In this document: positions 10,821-21,407 of the stretch, piece by piece | How the letters are laid out: each line of letters starts with the position of its first letter | Numbering within the stretch: the first letter of the stretch is position 1 | Assembly (NCBI GenBank): GCA_022539475.1 | Contig: VCMS01000160.1 | Location: forward strand, 1-64,000 | DNA from: Gracilaria domingensis | Lineage: Eukaryota > Rhodophyta > Florideophyceae > Gracilariales > Gracilariaceae | DNA: 64,000 nt | Direction of reading: 5' to 3' | Notes under the pieces: model-generated | Seen by the model: only the letters and a program-made list of their open reading frames with translations | Databases searched by the model: none | Told to the model about the DNA's origin: nothing | Made by a program: the position numbers and the translations under genes

Positions 10821-13800
10821 GACTGTACAAGATCAACGTGCTCAGTTGGTCCTTCATCTGAATCATGATAGAATCGATTGATGTAGAATCGGTGTTGAAA
10901 ACATTGAAGTGGAGGACAAAAAGGTGGAGCAGGGTAGTTTGATCGAACAACATGGACAGTTCCCTGTAGTGCAGAAGCCGGAACCATCCCGTACCAAGGA
11001 GTTAACTCTACGATAGTCTCCGCTTTGGAATGACGAGGGAACGGAACAGTGTGGTTCTTTTCATCGTTTGTAGCCCACCGTAAAGATATGCATTTCAATA
11101 TGTAATCGATGTTTGTTGCGGGGGGTAAAACCTCGAAATACCGGACGAATGCCACCTCTGGTGCGGTAAGTGCAGAATCAAGGAGAGATATTCGAATCAG
11201 AGCGACTACCTGGGCAACCCAAGTCTCTGAATCTTCTCCGCTTATCAATACAGTGGAAAACTTTGGCTTTATATTGGGACCAAATGCTGGAGAAGCGAAG
11301 ACTCGTTGGATGATGGGGTATTTGGGTCGTCCTAGCTTAAGTGCCTTAGAAGACGAATCGAAGTGTTCAAGAGTCGGAACGAAACCGCCTTTCACAAGGG
11401 CCGAATTCACCAGAGTTATCATTGTCTTTTCTGGGAAGTATGTAATAGAGTGCTCATCCAGTGTTTCTTTCATGAGATTGAGGAAAGGAGGAAGGGCCTG
11501 TTCACCAATTTGGTCAAGAATCGACCTTGTGTCCGTACTTGAGAACATCTCTCTAACAGCAGTCCATGTTTTTGAACTGGACATACTTGAAACACAAAGT
11601 TGAAGAGCTCGTAAAGTGAAAGAACGCCCTCTCATTGCAAATCGAGGAAGCTGTGTGGAGGTTCCTGGTAAACCTGGATTACGCTGGAAAGGAGTATTGC
11701 CATTCCATTGCTTTCTAACATGTCCGTGCTCAATGGAGCGAATAGTCTCCTCCACAGCCGTTGCTGTTTTTCTGGACGTCTTTTTGTAGTGTCTCATAAA
11801 TAGCAGGTGAGCATGTTCGTATATGCCTGCGTCGTAGTACTTGATACTTTCCAGACGGCGAATATCGTCCACGAGATGATCGAGAAGATGAAACTTCAGA
11901 GTTCCCAGTCTGGAGGGATGAAAATCCGCCAGAGTCTTTGTTGCGGAACGCTTGAAGGCTTCAATCCCCGAACTAAGACACAGGAGAGAGCTTTCAGTCC
12001 AATACGGGTCACGATTGTATGTGAATAAGGTCGAAAGCAAGTCCGAGTACTGAGAGAAAACGGTTGTGATTGGGGCAACGTCCTGTTCTCCACAGCATAT
12101 GTCAAAGAATGCTCCTATGAAGGGGAAGACCATGTCAAGTGCTTTGTAGTTTTTGGCCTCCAGCATTCCACAGAGACCGTCTTTCGTGAAGATACCATTC
12201 AAAGATTTGCCTTTCTCCTGCGTGGAGAAATCGATATGTAAACCTTTGGCAGGAGAATCGCGTTCTATGGCAGCTAGAATTGCGTTTGCATGGTTGAGGA
12301 GTTGGGTGCGTATCATTCGAAATGAACGCGATGCAGATGTTTCTGTTGTGGTGCACAGGGTGTCTGACTGCAGTCTCTCGATTGTGGCCATTTTTATCAG
12401 CTTCGAGATGCCGGGATGCAAGTTGTGTAATGGTTCGAATGGAAACAGAGTGTATGGAGACAATCCCGCGATCATTCCAAGGCTTACGGAAGTTTCGAGG
12501 AACGAAGGAATGAGAGATATGGAATTTGAACGCATCAGAGTATCCGCTTGAGATCTCCTCTCCCTCGCACGACGTGGACGTCTTTCCGCTTCGTCTTTTT
12601 GCGCATGTTGCAAGATAGCTGTGTATGTCTTTCGGATGCTTTTCGTGTGCTTTTGAGAACGTCCGTTGAATGAGGTGGGAATAGGACTGCATAAAGATGA
12701 GCGAGCAGCTTTGCATCTATGACACGGGCTTTCCGTTTTGGTCCCATGAAGAATGGACAGAATGCCCTTAGCCTCAGGAATATCCGCACAATAACTTGCA
12801 AGCAGAGGATGGCACACTCGACTTAGTTTGTCTTCGCCGATGAACTGAAAACCTTTCTGCGTGAGATTTAGAATGGACTCCAGAACTTGACAAAGAGAGT
12901 CTTGAAGGATTTGCATCCTGGACTCGCGTAGAGACTTGCTAGACACGAATGGCATTGCGTCTGCTTCAGATGCGGAAACCTCGATCAGTGTGGTAGGGAA
13001 GTATGCCACTACTGTGAGGTCATCACGGATGCACTTACGGCGTAGCTCTTCGGAGAAGTTGAGAAATATGAGGTGAAGAGGATAGGCGGTAACCGATGTT
13101 TGCTTTAGAGTTGTTGAAGACTTATCGGTGTATACCTGCAGAAGACCTACGAAAGATTCACTGTAACTTATTTCTTGGGAGTACCACACTATTCTACTAT
13201 CCAAAGAGCCCATGACCATTTCCTTCAGTTTTGAGGTGGCGTCTCTTGCGAGAGAGCCGGACATGGGGTGAGATATTTTCGTGGAGTGGGTCTGAGGTAT
13301 AGGATGGAAGAATGTGTTTTCGTTGTTAGCCAACTGGAGCTGTTTCACAAGTGTCTGAACGAGGTCTCTCGTGTAGAGGGTGGCGCTGAACTTACATCCT
13401 TCTGGCGAGACAGTTCTTCGATTGAAACCGTCCTTTGAGGCGTATCGTTCGAAAATGGCGTTCTTCAGTTCTGTACAGCGCTTGGAACTTGTTATGGTCT
13501 CTTTGAATCGATTTTGCGAGAATCGCGGGTCCCGAAGTAGCCCAATTAGCTCGTCTGCCTCACGATGACCAAGGTTGGAAGCTACTGAAGCCAGACAAAC
13601 CGTGAGATAATCCATATGCAAATCACCGAGGGCCTCCTCAGAAGGCACTGGGCGGGAACTGCTTCCGTGTTCTCGCTCTAATGACGCGGGACTCGGGGAA
13701 GGAGAAACACAATGCGAAGTGTCCGGAATGGGAGGGGCACACGGAGTGGGGTCAACGATTTCCTCGGACACCGGAGGCTCGAGAAGGCGACAAGGAGCAG

Positions 13801-13996
13801 TGACGGTTTCGGAAGATGCGGCCGCGGGCGTGGAAAGCTTGAGACGCTTGCTTCTCCGAATGGGCGGCCTATTTTCGTCTTCCAGCGCTGCTTTCAGACG
13901 AAACGGGCAATGGTTGACATGCTGTTGAAGAGATAAGACTCCTCGGCGAGTAACGAACGGGCACCCACGCTTCTTATGTGTACAGTAGTAGACCAT
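10817..13996 (-). CDS. Plavaka/CACTA-like transposase
   Basis: An uninterrupted 1059-residue ORF; the first ATG, MVYYC, is used, although the frame is open upstream through non-ATG codons. The N-terminus has a Cys/His finger (YYCTHKKRGCPF with H-x4-C after a helix) and a basic RRSKRLK stretch, as in DNA-binding ends of Plavaka proteins. The central part shows ADIPEAKGILSI followed by CHRCKAARSS, matching the 'D-P-E ... C-x-x-C' insertion of the CACTA-type DDE nuclease. It is followed by EPLHNLHPGISKLI, LKFHLLDHLVDDIRRL and EHAHLLFMRHYKKTSRK, which mirror the conserved LH, HxLxHYxxxIRxxG and ExxH blocks of the fungal Plavaka group. It would cut and join the ends of this element. It converges with the neighbouring gene, the stop codons overlapping by 3 nt at TTTAA. 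The coding frame is intact, suggesting a young or selected copy. Confidence 0.72.
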   Translation of the reverse strand: MVYYCTHKKRGCPFVTRRGVLSLQQHVNHCPFRLKAALEDENRPPIRRSKRLKLSTPAAASSETVTAPCRLLEPPVSEEIVDPTPCAPPIPDTSHCVSPSPSPASLEREHGSSSRPVPSEEALGDLHMDYLTVCLASVASNLGHREADELIGLLRDPRFSQNRFKETITSSKRCTELKNAIFERYASKDGFNRRTVSPEGCKFSATLYTRDLVQTLVKQLQLANNENTFFHPIPQTHSTKISHPMSGSLARDATSKLKEMVMGSLDSRIVWYSQEISYSESFVGLLQVYTDKSSTTLKQTSVTAYPLHLIFLNFSEELRRKCIRDDLTVVAYFPTTLIEVSASEADAMPFVSSKSLRESRMQILQDSLCQVLESILNLTQKGFQFIGEDKLSRVCHPLLASYCADIPEAKGILSILHGTKTESPCHRCKAARSSLCSPIPTSFNGRSQKHTKSIRKTYTAILQHAQKDEAERRPRRARERRSQADTLMRSNSISLIPSFLETSVSLGMIAGLSPYTLFPFEPLHNLHPGISKLIKMATIERLQSDTLCTTTETSASRSFRMIRTQLLNHANAILAAIERDSPAKGLHIDFSTQEKGKSLNGIFTKDGLCGMLEAKNYKALDMVFPFIGAFFDICCGEQDVAPITTVFSQYSDLLSTLFTYNRDPYWTESSLLCLSSGIEAFKRSATKTLADFHPSRLGTLKFHLLDHLVDDIRRLESIKYYDAGIYEHAHLLFMRHYKKTSRKTATAVEETIRSIEHGHVRKQWNGNTPFQRNPGLPGTSTQLPRFAMRGRSFTLRALQLCVSSMSSSKTWTAVREMFSSTDTRSILDQIGEQALPPFLNLMKETLDEHSITYFPEKTMITLVNSALVKGGFVPTLEHFDSSSKALKLGRPKYPIIQRVFASPAFGPNIKPKFSTVLISGEDSETWVAQVVALIRISLLDSALTAPEVAFVRYFEVLPPATNIDYILKCISLRWATNDEKNHTVPFPRHSKAETIVELTPWYGMVPASALQGTVHVVRSNYPAPPFCPPLQCFQHRFYINRFYHDSDEGPTEHVDLVQS

Positions 13997-14414
13997 GGGA
14001 AGAAGAAATGAACGAGAAACGACGACAAAGACTGCAAGGGAAGGTCGTCCGAAGGGAGAACGAGGTCGAGCGACAGTCAAGATCGACGTAATGCTGAGAA
14101 AGGAGAATATATTTTGAGTTTAAATCACGTGCTTTCGTTCAAAAAGGAACGTAGGTACACGTCGAACTCAACACAAGGGTGTACTTCTCGTATTATCTAC
14201 CACTGGTTATAAACCTGTGGTTTTGCAACGTTGTACGCTGTACACCTGTCCAATCTCGCCCACGAAAATAAATCTCTTCCCTCCGCAGCCGCGCCGCCCG
14301 TCCGACGTCCGACCTTCTGTTACCGTCGTGATCCGTGCCATTCACATCCACGCGTTCTACTCCGCTCCGTCGTACTTTTTTGCGCCCTCGCACTCGCTAC
14401 GAAGCAGCGTGCTG

Positions 14415-14493
14415 AGAAAGAGAATGAAGTACGCTTCATCTCTGCTTAATGGATTTCATTAAGCGGACATGAAGCGTACCTCATTCTCTTTCT
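14415..14493. repeat. Long hairpin with nearly perfect arms
   Basis: Arms of about 24 nt (AGAAAGAGAATGAAGTACGC and its complement, one mismatch) are extended by a second stem around GCTTAATG/CATTAAGC, with a 5-nt loop. It lies 0.4 kb upstream of the transposase start. It may be a fold-back insertion or a regulatory/terminal structure of the large transposon. Confidence 0.7.
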
Positions 14494-14499
14494 TCGCCC

Positions 14500-14930
14500 T
14501 CGTCGGACGCCTCCATAAAGCGGACATCATCCGTATCTCACGGATGTATTCCGTGCAGTCTTTTCGTAGGTTCTCTTCCATATTCTTCTATGTATCTTTG
14601 CTCTAAACTAATCCATCCTCACCACGTTTTTTCGCGCTATGCGACATGTAAACGGCAGAAAATAAGCTTTGGGTTACCGGGTTCCCGTTTTCAGCCTCCA
14701 ACTCGTTCCATTTGTTCAACTACGTTCTGCTTACGATATGTTCCATCTTGTTCTACGTCTTGCTACTAACATTGTCTTGATTGAAGGTAACCACTCTTTG
14801 ACGTGCGTCCTTTGTATTTCTTCCGACGTTCACAACGACTGCAAGTACGCAACCAGTTTCTTTTCGTCTCTCAAGATCGATCTCTGACTGCTCGTGTAAC
14901 CTATCACGCTGTATTGCCGATCTTGGTTCA
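14500..14930. other. Non-coding stretch without recognisable feature
   Basis: Only short random ORFs are present. No RNA gene or promoter could be supported. Confidence 0.4.
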
Positions 14931-15400
14931 CTTTGTTGCGCTATAGGCGTCTCTAGCTTCTCGCATCTTGCGCTACTTTTGGTTTGTTGGCGATCTTGGT
15001 TCCGCCATAGACTCTTCTCTCTTCTCGCGTCTTGCGCTGCTTTTGGTGTATTGGCGATATTGGTTGATATTTGTTGACTGGCTCGGGCGATAGGTTCATC
15101 ATTGGCGATCTTGGTTGACTAGGTTGCGCCATAGGATGGTCTCTCTCTTCTCGCGTCTACCGTTACTTTTGGTGCAATGGCGATATGGTTTGACTTGGTT
15201 GCTTCATAGGCTCGCCTCTCTTCTCGCGCCTTACGTTGATCTTCTTGTATTGGCGATATTGGTTGACTACCTTGCGGGATAGGCGATTCTGGTACTTGAT
15301 TGCGACATAGGCTGCTCTCTCGTTTATCGCATCTTGCGGTATGTTTGCTGCATGGGCATTCTTGGTGTCGTTGCTTGTGAGTTCTCGCTTCGGGACCTTT
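14930..15400. repeat. Degenerate tandem repeat, subterminal-like
   Basis: About six decayed copies of a unit some 70-95 nt long, each containing TTGGCGATNTTGGTT, a TTG.GCxATAGG box and CTCTTCTCGCGTCTTGCG. CACTA-type elements often carry subterminal repeats bound by their transposase. This patch lies about 1 kb beyond the transposase 5' end, so a subterminal role is plausible but inferred. Confidence 0.55.
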
Positions 15401-15645
15401 CGCGTTTTACCATGAATGGATTGCTGGTAATCTAACCGATCTTTTTCCTTCTTCTTCTTCCTTTGCGGCTTACTAGGTTCCTCGAATTTTCTAGCGCAAC
15501 GTTTCTGTTTTGCTTTATCAATGGTACGTTCCATCGCATTTCAAATGTATCCAACGGAGCATTGACTAACTTATGAATACTTTCTGCTTGCGTATACAGG
15601 TAAATGACTTTTGATGCGTACGTAGCTCACGAGTTGCAGGTGCAG

Positions 15646-15731
15646 GTTCCTCAAGTAGGGAACCATGCATCTGGGCATGGTTCCCTACATGAGGAACGGA
15701 GAGGATGAGGCGCTTCGCGCCTCATCCTCTC
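15646..15731. repeat. Two adjacent strong hairpins
   Basis: The first (15646-15697) pairs GTTCCTCA..GTAGGGAACCATGC with its complement across a short loop. The second (15699-15731) pairs GAGAGGATGAGGCGC with a perfect complement around TTC. A smaller TGCGGCA..TGCCGCA stem follows near 15782. Such a cluster may mark the right part of the large transposon or be an unrelated fold-back element. Confidence 0.65.
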
Positions 15732-15829
15732 GGAGTGCGTATTTGTTCTACCGATACCGCACTTTGGTGCAGGTGCCCTCTGCGGCATCTGCCGCAGATT
15801 GCGCCTACACCCGCTTAATCATGGGGAAA

Positions 15830-17700
15830 TGGTACTTGTAATATAGCGAAGTAGTGGTTAGCAAAAGCGGTCGATAGAAGAATAGATACGAATAAAACGG
15901 TATGATTTCATAATGGACATCATCTGTACTAGCAACAGTATTCCATGCGTTGCAGGGTATCATTCCGCAGAAGGTATCGTGTAATGTGCACCTTAATGGA
16001 AACTGAACCTAGACTTCGCGAAATACCGTTCAGGTAGCCCTCGACTAAAGAAATAGCACGAGTGGAAAACCCACCTGTATTTACTGCACAGCGATTCTGG
16101 ACGACCCAAGCAATTATCTTCAAATTTTGAAATAATTGATCTCGATATTTCTTCAAAACATTTACTGGACGACCCTTGCCACTTTCTGGACGACCCTCGC
16201 CAAAAACTAGCATCTGCAAGAGACAGACAACAGTAGCATCTCAGAACATGAGGTGTCGAAGTTGGTAACGGATCAACGAAATATGGAAAGCACCTCAGCG
16301 CATCCCTCTCGAGGGCATTATGCTCTACAAGCTACAGATCGAATCTCACCATCTTACACTTCTTTTGTCTTTTTAACAAATTCGCAAGAAAAAGGCCACA
16401 CAACATGTTCAACTGAACCTCATGCTATATCCACATGGGTGCGTCATGATTACAGCCATAATATCGCGGACCATGCCCTCGCTTAACACCATGGTGTGAA
16501 CGCAGTACAGCGTCGTTAGGCACAAACATAACCGCATCTATCGCCCATTTCTCTCCCACATTGCTTTCGTAATAGATCTCGAGCAGATTCGCTTGGTCAC
16601 GTAGGAGAGAAACATTTGGCCTCTGCGTACATCAGCCAACGATAACCGGGCCGATAATTCTAACAGCCTCGTCCTTGTGGGCAACCTTGCTGTTTAATTC
16701 GAATGCTCCAGATGATAACGTGTGCGCGAGCGTGCACATGGCAGCAAGTCACACTCATAACGCCCGACATAACCAACTCTGTTCCATGGCTGCTGATGGC
16801 AGAGTCATTCCCGTATTGAATTTTCACACTATGCTCTGTACGCATAAGTCGGCGCTTGATCAACCCCGCATAGCCAAGACCTGTATGAACGTGCCCTCTG
16901 CGGTCTCTCACTGTACGAATCTCGGGACTGTATAGCGCACCGATCTACATTACCTGGGCCGCGATGGCCGCAGTTGTCGCTCGCATGCGTCGCTCCGGTG
17001 CTGTCAACTCTCAGCCACCTGCATTCTCAAATCTTGGCGCACAGTTGTGGTTCGCATCCAGTACGCTGTTACCGTCGGGTTTCAATGAGGCCGGCAGCCC
17101 GTAGCAAAACGCCATATCGTTGACCTTTCTTCATCCCTTGATCGGCTTCACTTTCACTCCGTTTCCAATCGATCAGCTCCTCCTCTTCTTCTAATTCGCG
17201 CTCTATCTGGTGCGCACGAGACACGCACAGCACTGAAACAATGTGTCAGCTGCGCCCTTCTCTTGCCCGACGCGTTTAATAGATTTTAAACAGAAACGCT
17301 AATCAACGAACTACAAGACCGCCCTATTCAGACTGGGGGTGGATGAACTGCGCCTGGTTTCCGATTAAAAAATTGCTAACTATGCTGTCAAAGAGGCCCG
17401 CTCCTCTTTATAATCTTGAACTGTAGCGCAAGTGACTCGACAACGAAAAAATATTTCGTTGTCGTTAGTTTCTACGCCAGAGCTAGGTTGCGTTGTATTT
17501 GTTTATGTTTGCACGTCTCTTTGGAAATTTTGACTATGTGACGACCACATCTCCCTCCACGCTGGCTCTTCTACTTTCGATGCTTCTCAAGGAGTGGGAT
17601 GTAAAACTGACGCCAAGCTGTGCTGCTCCTGGCGTCCCGCTAGAGGTCTGACCGTGACTTCAGCGAGCTTTCGGGGGGAACTCACTATAAGGCAGCTGGA
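15830..17700. other. Region without supported gene
   Basis: Only short ORFs without coding character. Three copies of CTGGACGACCC occur between 16092 and 16200. No tRNA, rRNA or transposon end could be defined. Confidence 0.4.
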
Positions 17701-17725
17701 CGCACGCGAATACTACCAATAACAA

Positions 17726-19330
17726 GTGGTCTGCAGGGATCCGCCTCGCATAACCTGGGGGAGTATAAGGACTACTCTGGTCATTACAGCGCCAGTTCCT
17801 GCGCTTTTGCCTCAAGCTCGAGCAGCTCGCGCTGCTCAGCGCGAGCTCAATTCGAGCGCTCGCGACCGGAAGACAGACTCACTAAACAAGGGGCTGACGA
17901 CACAGCAGCCCCGAGCAACAAGCAGACAGAGAGGCCTCTGTGCTCTTTTGCTTGTCACCGTTCCCCTTTTTTCGCGTTTCTTTCCGCCCGCGCGACACCT
18001 GGAGCGCTGCGCAAAGCATGCAGACCACTCCAGTTATGGGCCCATCTCAGGTTTCTTTGAAACAATTTGCACCTACGGATCCTCCTATGTTCAATCCGGA
18101 AGGAGATCTGCAGTAGTACCGTAGAGATGTTTCTCGTTGGGTCCCCTCATGCATGTTTGCCTTTCAACATCTTCTCAGGTGAGTGAAGCGTTGGCCATTA
18201 CCTTCCTGAACAACGAAAACCTTAGCGGGGAGACGTTGACTAACGCTAAACTTCAACTCGTCGCCTTACCCAGGGAAACACTTTGATATCCGATTAATAT
18301 TCCTTGGATATGCTTTGGATATCCGAATGATTTCTAGGATATCCATCTGATTTTCGCATTTGGATTTACGGGCGATGTACATAGGATACACGACAATTCT
18401 CACAATATCTATACCAATGATATTCGTCTGATTTCTGGATGTCCGAATGATGTCCGGGCAATTACAAGAGAAGCAACTTTGGTTTTCGAAATCATTCGTC
18501 ATATCTAGTGTTATATCTTTCAAAGCAGTTGATGCATGTCTCAAAGGCATCGAAAGAGTATCATTTCGTACATCATCTATCATATCTACTGGATGTCACA
18601 GGGATATCATGGATATGCGTAAGATATCCAGATGATATTCGAAAGATATCCGGATTTCAAATCTACGGGGTATCATTCTAGCATATGTATACTTCTCTAG
18701 GTTAGCTGAGGCAAAGCAGAAGAAATAATCCGGGCAAGAAGTCACAATCACCAAAGAGTCTCACGAAGCTATGCTCGAATTCCTGGACAAGCTTACCGCA
18801 CACTACAGCGCCTATGATGCTCTATCACAGTCCACCGACAAAGCTGGCACCGTTCGTCGGGAGGCTACAGACCTGGTCGGAGGCACACCTGCGCTTCGCA
18901 AAGAGTACACATCAACATTCGAATACCTCAATGATCGCTCCGTTCAAGTGAACGAGATGCGAGACATGTTCTCAGCTGGTCCCAGGTGCAAGCTGAATCT
19001 TTGACGACGCTTTGAGGGTGGTCCGCAATCTGACCTTTTCTCCCAAGAGGACAGACAAATCGTACACTAAGGCTGACATCGATAATGTGGTGAGCCAGAA
19101 GGTCAACCAAGCACTGGCCGCGTCAAAAGCGCACTGAGTCGCAAGCAGAAGCTTCGATGCCGAACAATAGGAACAGACGTAACCAGTCTGGAAGCTCCTG
19201 TAAAGGCCGCAAGTCCAACAAACGCAAGTCTGATCGCGATACGGGATATTGATACGATTGTGGCTCCAAAACGCACCTCAGAGGAACCCTGGACAGCTAG
19301 ACACCTTCCCATGAGACGAAGCGTCTGCGA
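17726..19330 (+). mobile_element. Retroelement gag-like fossil
   Basis: Scattered short reading frames on the plus strand resemble a gag protein: a helical stretch near 18771-19004 and a zinc-knuckle-like YDCGSKTHLRG near 19250-19285. It is broken at several places and an unrelated repeat patch lies inside it. Family (Ty1/Copia or Ty3/Gypsy) cannot be told from this part. It looks old. Confidence 0.4.
18270..18680. repeat. GATATCC-rich degenerate repeat patch
   Basis: The words GGATATCC, GATATCCG, GATATTCG and GGATGTCCGAATGAT recur about 15 times in 400 nt in both orientations, spaced roughly 15-25 nt. This may be a decayed minisatellite or a fold-back insertion within the gag-like fossil. 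Confidence 0.5.
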
Positions 19331-19369
19331 GCTGAGAGGGACTCAGCATACAAGAACAAAAGAAGCTTC

Positions 19370-19475
19370 CACCCCCGTCGTCCCCGCGAGGGCGGGGACG
19401 GGGACCGCTAGGGGTTTTCCTGATCTCGACACATGTGTGGTGCCGCGTACACCACACGTGTTCCACACGCTCCCC
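19370..19475 (+). repeat. Twin-hairpin repeat, copy 1
   Basis: It consists of a G/C hairpin (CGTCGTCCCCGC with GCGGGGACG), the spacer AGGGGTTTTCCTGATCTCG, and a palindrome built on CACGTGTGGTG and CACCACACGTG. A second, diverged copy in the same orientation lies at 26883-26985, on the other side of the Gypsy fossil. Confidence 0.7.
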
Positions 19476-19568
19476 CGCCTAGCCCGCGCCAGCGTGGTGC
19501 GGGCCAATCAACTAGTGAAAAATCAAATGATTTGTCACGAGTAAGTCGTGGAGGGCAAATAAAGTTGT

Positions 19569-20687
19569 GTGCGCTCCACCCGGCACCTCATGTCTATTCC
19601 CCTCTCCGCTACACTTTTCGCCTTATTCCCCGAGCACCAGCGCTTCTCGTCTGCTCCTACAAAGCGCCGACGCGGTGCTTCTCTACTACGCCACCTCTGT
19701 AGCCTCGAAGAGCACGGCCCGTACTCCACTTTGCTCCTACGCTTCTATGCCGCGCAGCTAACGTTTCTGCGAGCCGTAGTGACTTCCGTTTCTCAAGCCC
19801 GCCAACTTCCTGCTCCCTTGCCACGCCGCTCTCCTGCTTCTGAGCTCAGGGAAGACTCGTGGCTTCTCCATCCCCTCGGCAAAGCGCGCGATAGCCCTGG
19901 AAATTCGCTGCTCTTCACAATGCCTTCAAAGTGCGAAAAGGTTCGCAGCCGCGAGTCTTCTCGAGCAAGGCGAAAGCAGAAGGGACAGGAGGAGGCAACC
20001 CTGCGCCAGGCCGTGGCATCCACTGCGTTGGCCTCCCCCACGGTGGCAATGAGCATATCACTTGCGCCCGTTCGTAGGCTACGTCCGGCCGCTTCGGCAA
20101 GTACGGGCCCAAGCCGTAGCGAAACAGCCAGATTCTCCGCGCCTCGTGCATCACGGCAGCAAAAACCTAAAGGCGCAGCTCCCTTTCGTCCGCGCCACTC
20201 GTTGGCTTCGAGAAACGCATCCTCTCTGGACGGCACGGCAGTTGAGAAGGCTCGTACTCCTCGGACTTCCGGCAGGAAGAGAAAGGCCACTCAGTGCTAT
20301 GTCCAACCTCTTTCCCCCGTACGGGCCAGCGCTGCTTTAGCCTCACCCCCGTTACGCAGTCCATCCCCGGAACCGCAGCAGCCCATGGTGCTGATGGCCA
20401 GCCCGACGCCCAGCACAGCCCGTTCGGGATGCTTTTTGCCATGCTTCAACGTTCCGATTAGGTTCCCGAGGAAGAGATCAGAGCGCGTCGATCCGCAGGA
20501 CGATGACGACATCCGCCCCGGGCCGACACCACCGACCCCGGCGAACTCTTCATATTCTCGAGAGCGTCGCAATCGGCGTGAGGCAGCCGACGACGATGTT
20601 CGCCACATTTTCACTCGCAGAATATCTTCTGTCCCTCCCAGCACTCCCCGCCCTACGGCGCGCGGGTTATCGTCTTTGACGACTTGA
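19569..20687 (+). CDS. Arg/Ser/Pro-rich ORF of unknown nature
   Basis: A 372-codon open frame in a GC-rich block. An internal start MPSKCEKVRSRESSRARR (near 19920) would give a 255-residue, very basic, Ser/Pro-rich product with an acidic QDDDD patch. No domain is recognised. Long frames also exist on the other strand, so base composition alone may explain part of the openness. Being among retroelement remains, it may be a nucleic-acid-binding structural ORF of a mobile element. Confidence 0.3.
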   Translation: MRSTRHLMSIPLSATLFALFPEHQRFSSAPTKRRRGASLLRHLCSLEEHGPYSTLLLRFYAAQLTFLRAVVTSVSQARQLPAPLPRRSPASELREDSWLLHPLGKARDSPGNSLLFTMPSKCEKVRSRESSRARRKQKGQEEATLRQAVASTALASPTVAMSISLAPVRRLRPAASASTGPSRSETARFSAPRASRQQKPKGAAPFRPRHSLASRNASSLDGTAVEKARTPRTSGRKRKATQCYVQPLSPVRASAALASPPLRSPSPEPQQPMVLMASPTPSTARSGCFLPCFNVPIRFPRKRSERVDPQDDDDIRPGPTPPTPANSSYSRERRNRREAADDDVRHIFTRRISSVPPSTPRPTARGLSSLTT

Positions 20688-21407
20688 CTCCTTTGCCTCG
20701 CCGCTGAGGGAAGACCCATCGTGTGCCAAGCTCCCGTTCGAACCCTGAAAGCTCTTCCTTCTCGGTCGAAACCCCTCGTTCCCCCGTTTCATTGTCTTCG
20801 GGCACCCCTTCGTCCTTTCAGTCCCGCTCAAAGACTCCAGACACACCATCGCAGTCTGATATCTCCTTTGAACGCCAATTAAACAAAGGGGAAGACGCCG
20901 AAATTGATGAAGAGGTGCTGGATGGGTCCGATGGTCGCAACGCTTGCGAAGCGTCCGTGAGTTCACGCCCCCAGTCGGCGGCCGATGGCCGCAGGGCTCC
21001 TTGGAGGATCAACAGCATCTTGACAGGCGATGGTTCCACCGTCGGGAATGCTACTCTGGAAGAAGGCCGTCTCTATGAGTCAGCCAACTCCAAAGGCGGA
21101 CCAGAGCACTACTGGCCCATTCACCGCCGTTCTCTTCGTGTTGATCTTCTTTCTTCGTCCAAAACCTACGATATCTACTCGCCACGTCACGGAAGCGAGT
21201 CGTCAGCGTGGTTCTTTGCCCAAGAGGCGCGAGCTACCCTCCGCTCACCCCGGACTGGGTGTTCCTTCTCGCGGTTCCCGCGCTTCGACGACGTCACAGT
21301 CGTACGCCAATAGAGCCATCCGAACTACCGAGATGTTCTCCGCCGCCAGCGTGATTGTCGAGGGACCCGGCGCTGGCCCTTCCAGTTAGGCCTCGCGCTC
21401 GCGACAG

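Noticed and set aside
13712-13936. Plus-strand frames inside the transposase gene
   Set aside because: Shadows of the intact 1059-residue minus-strand frame.
19793-20719. Long minus-strand frames opposite the Arg/Ser/Pro-rich ORF
   Set aside because: They mirror GC-rich composition and carry no domain.
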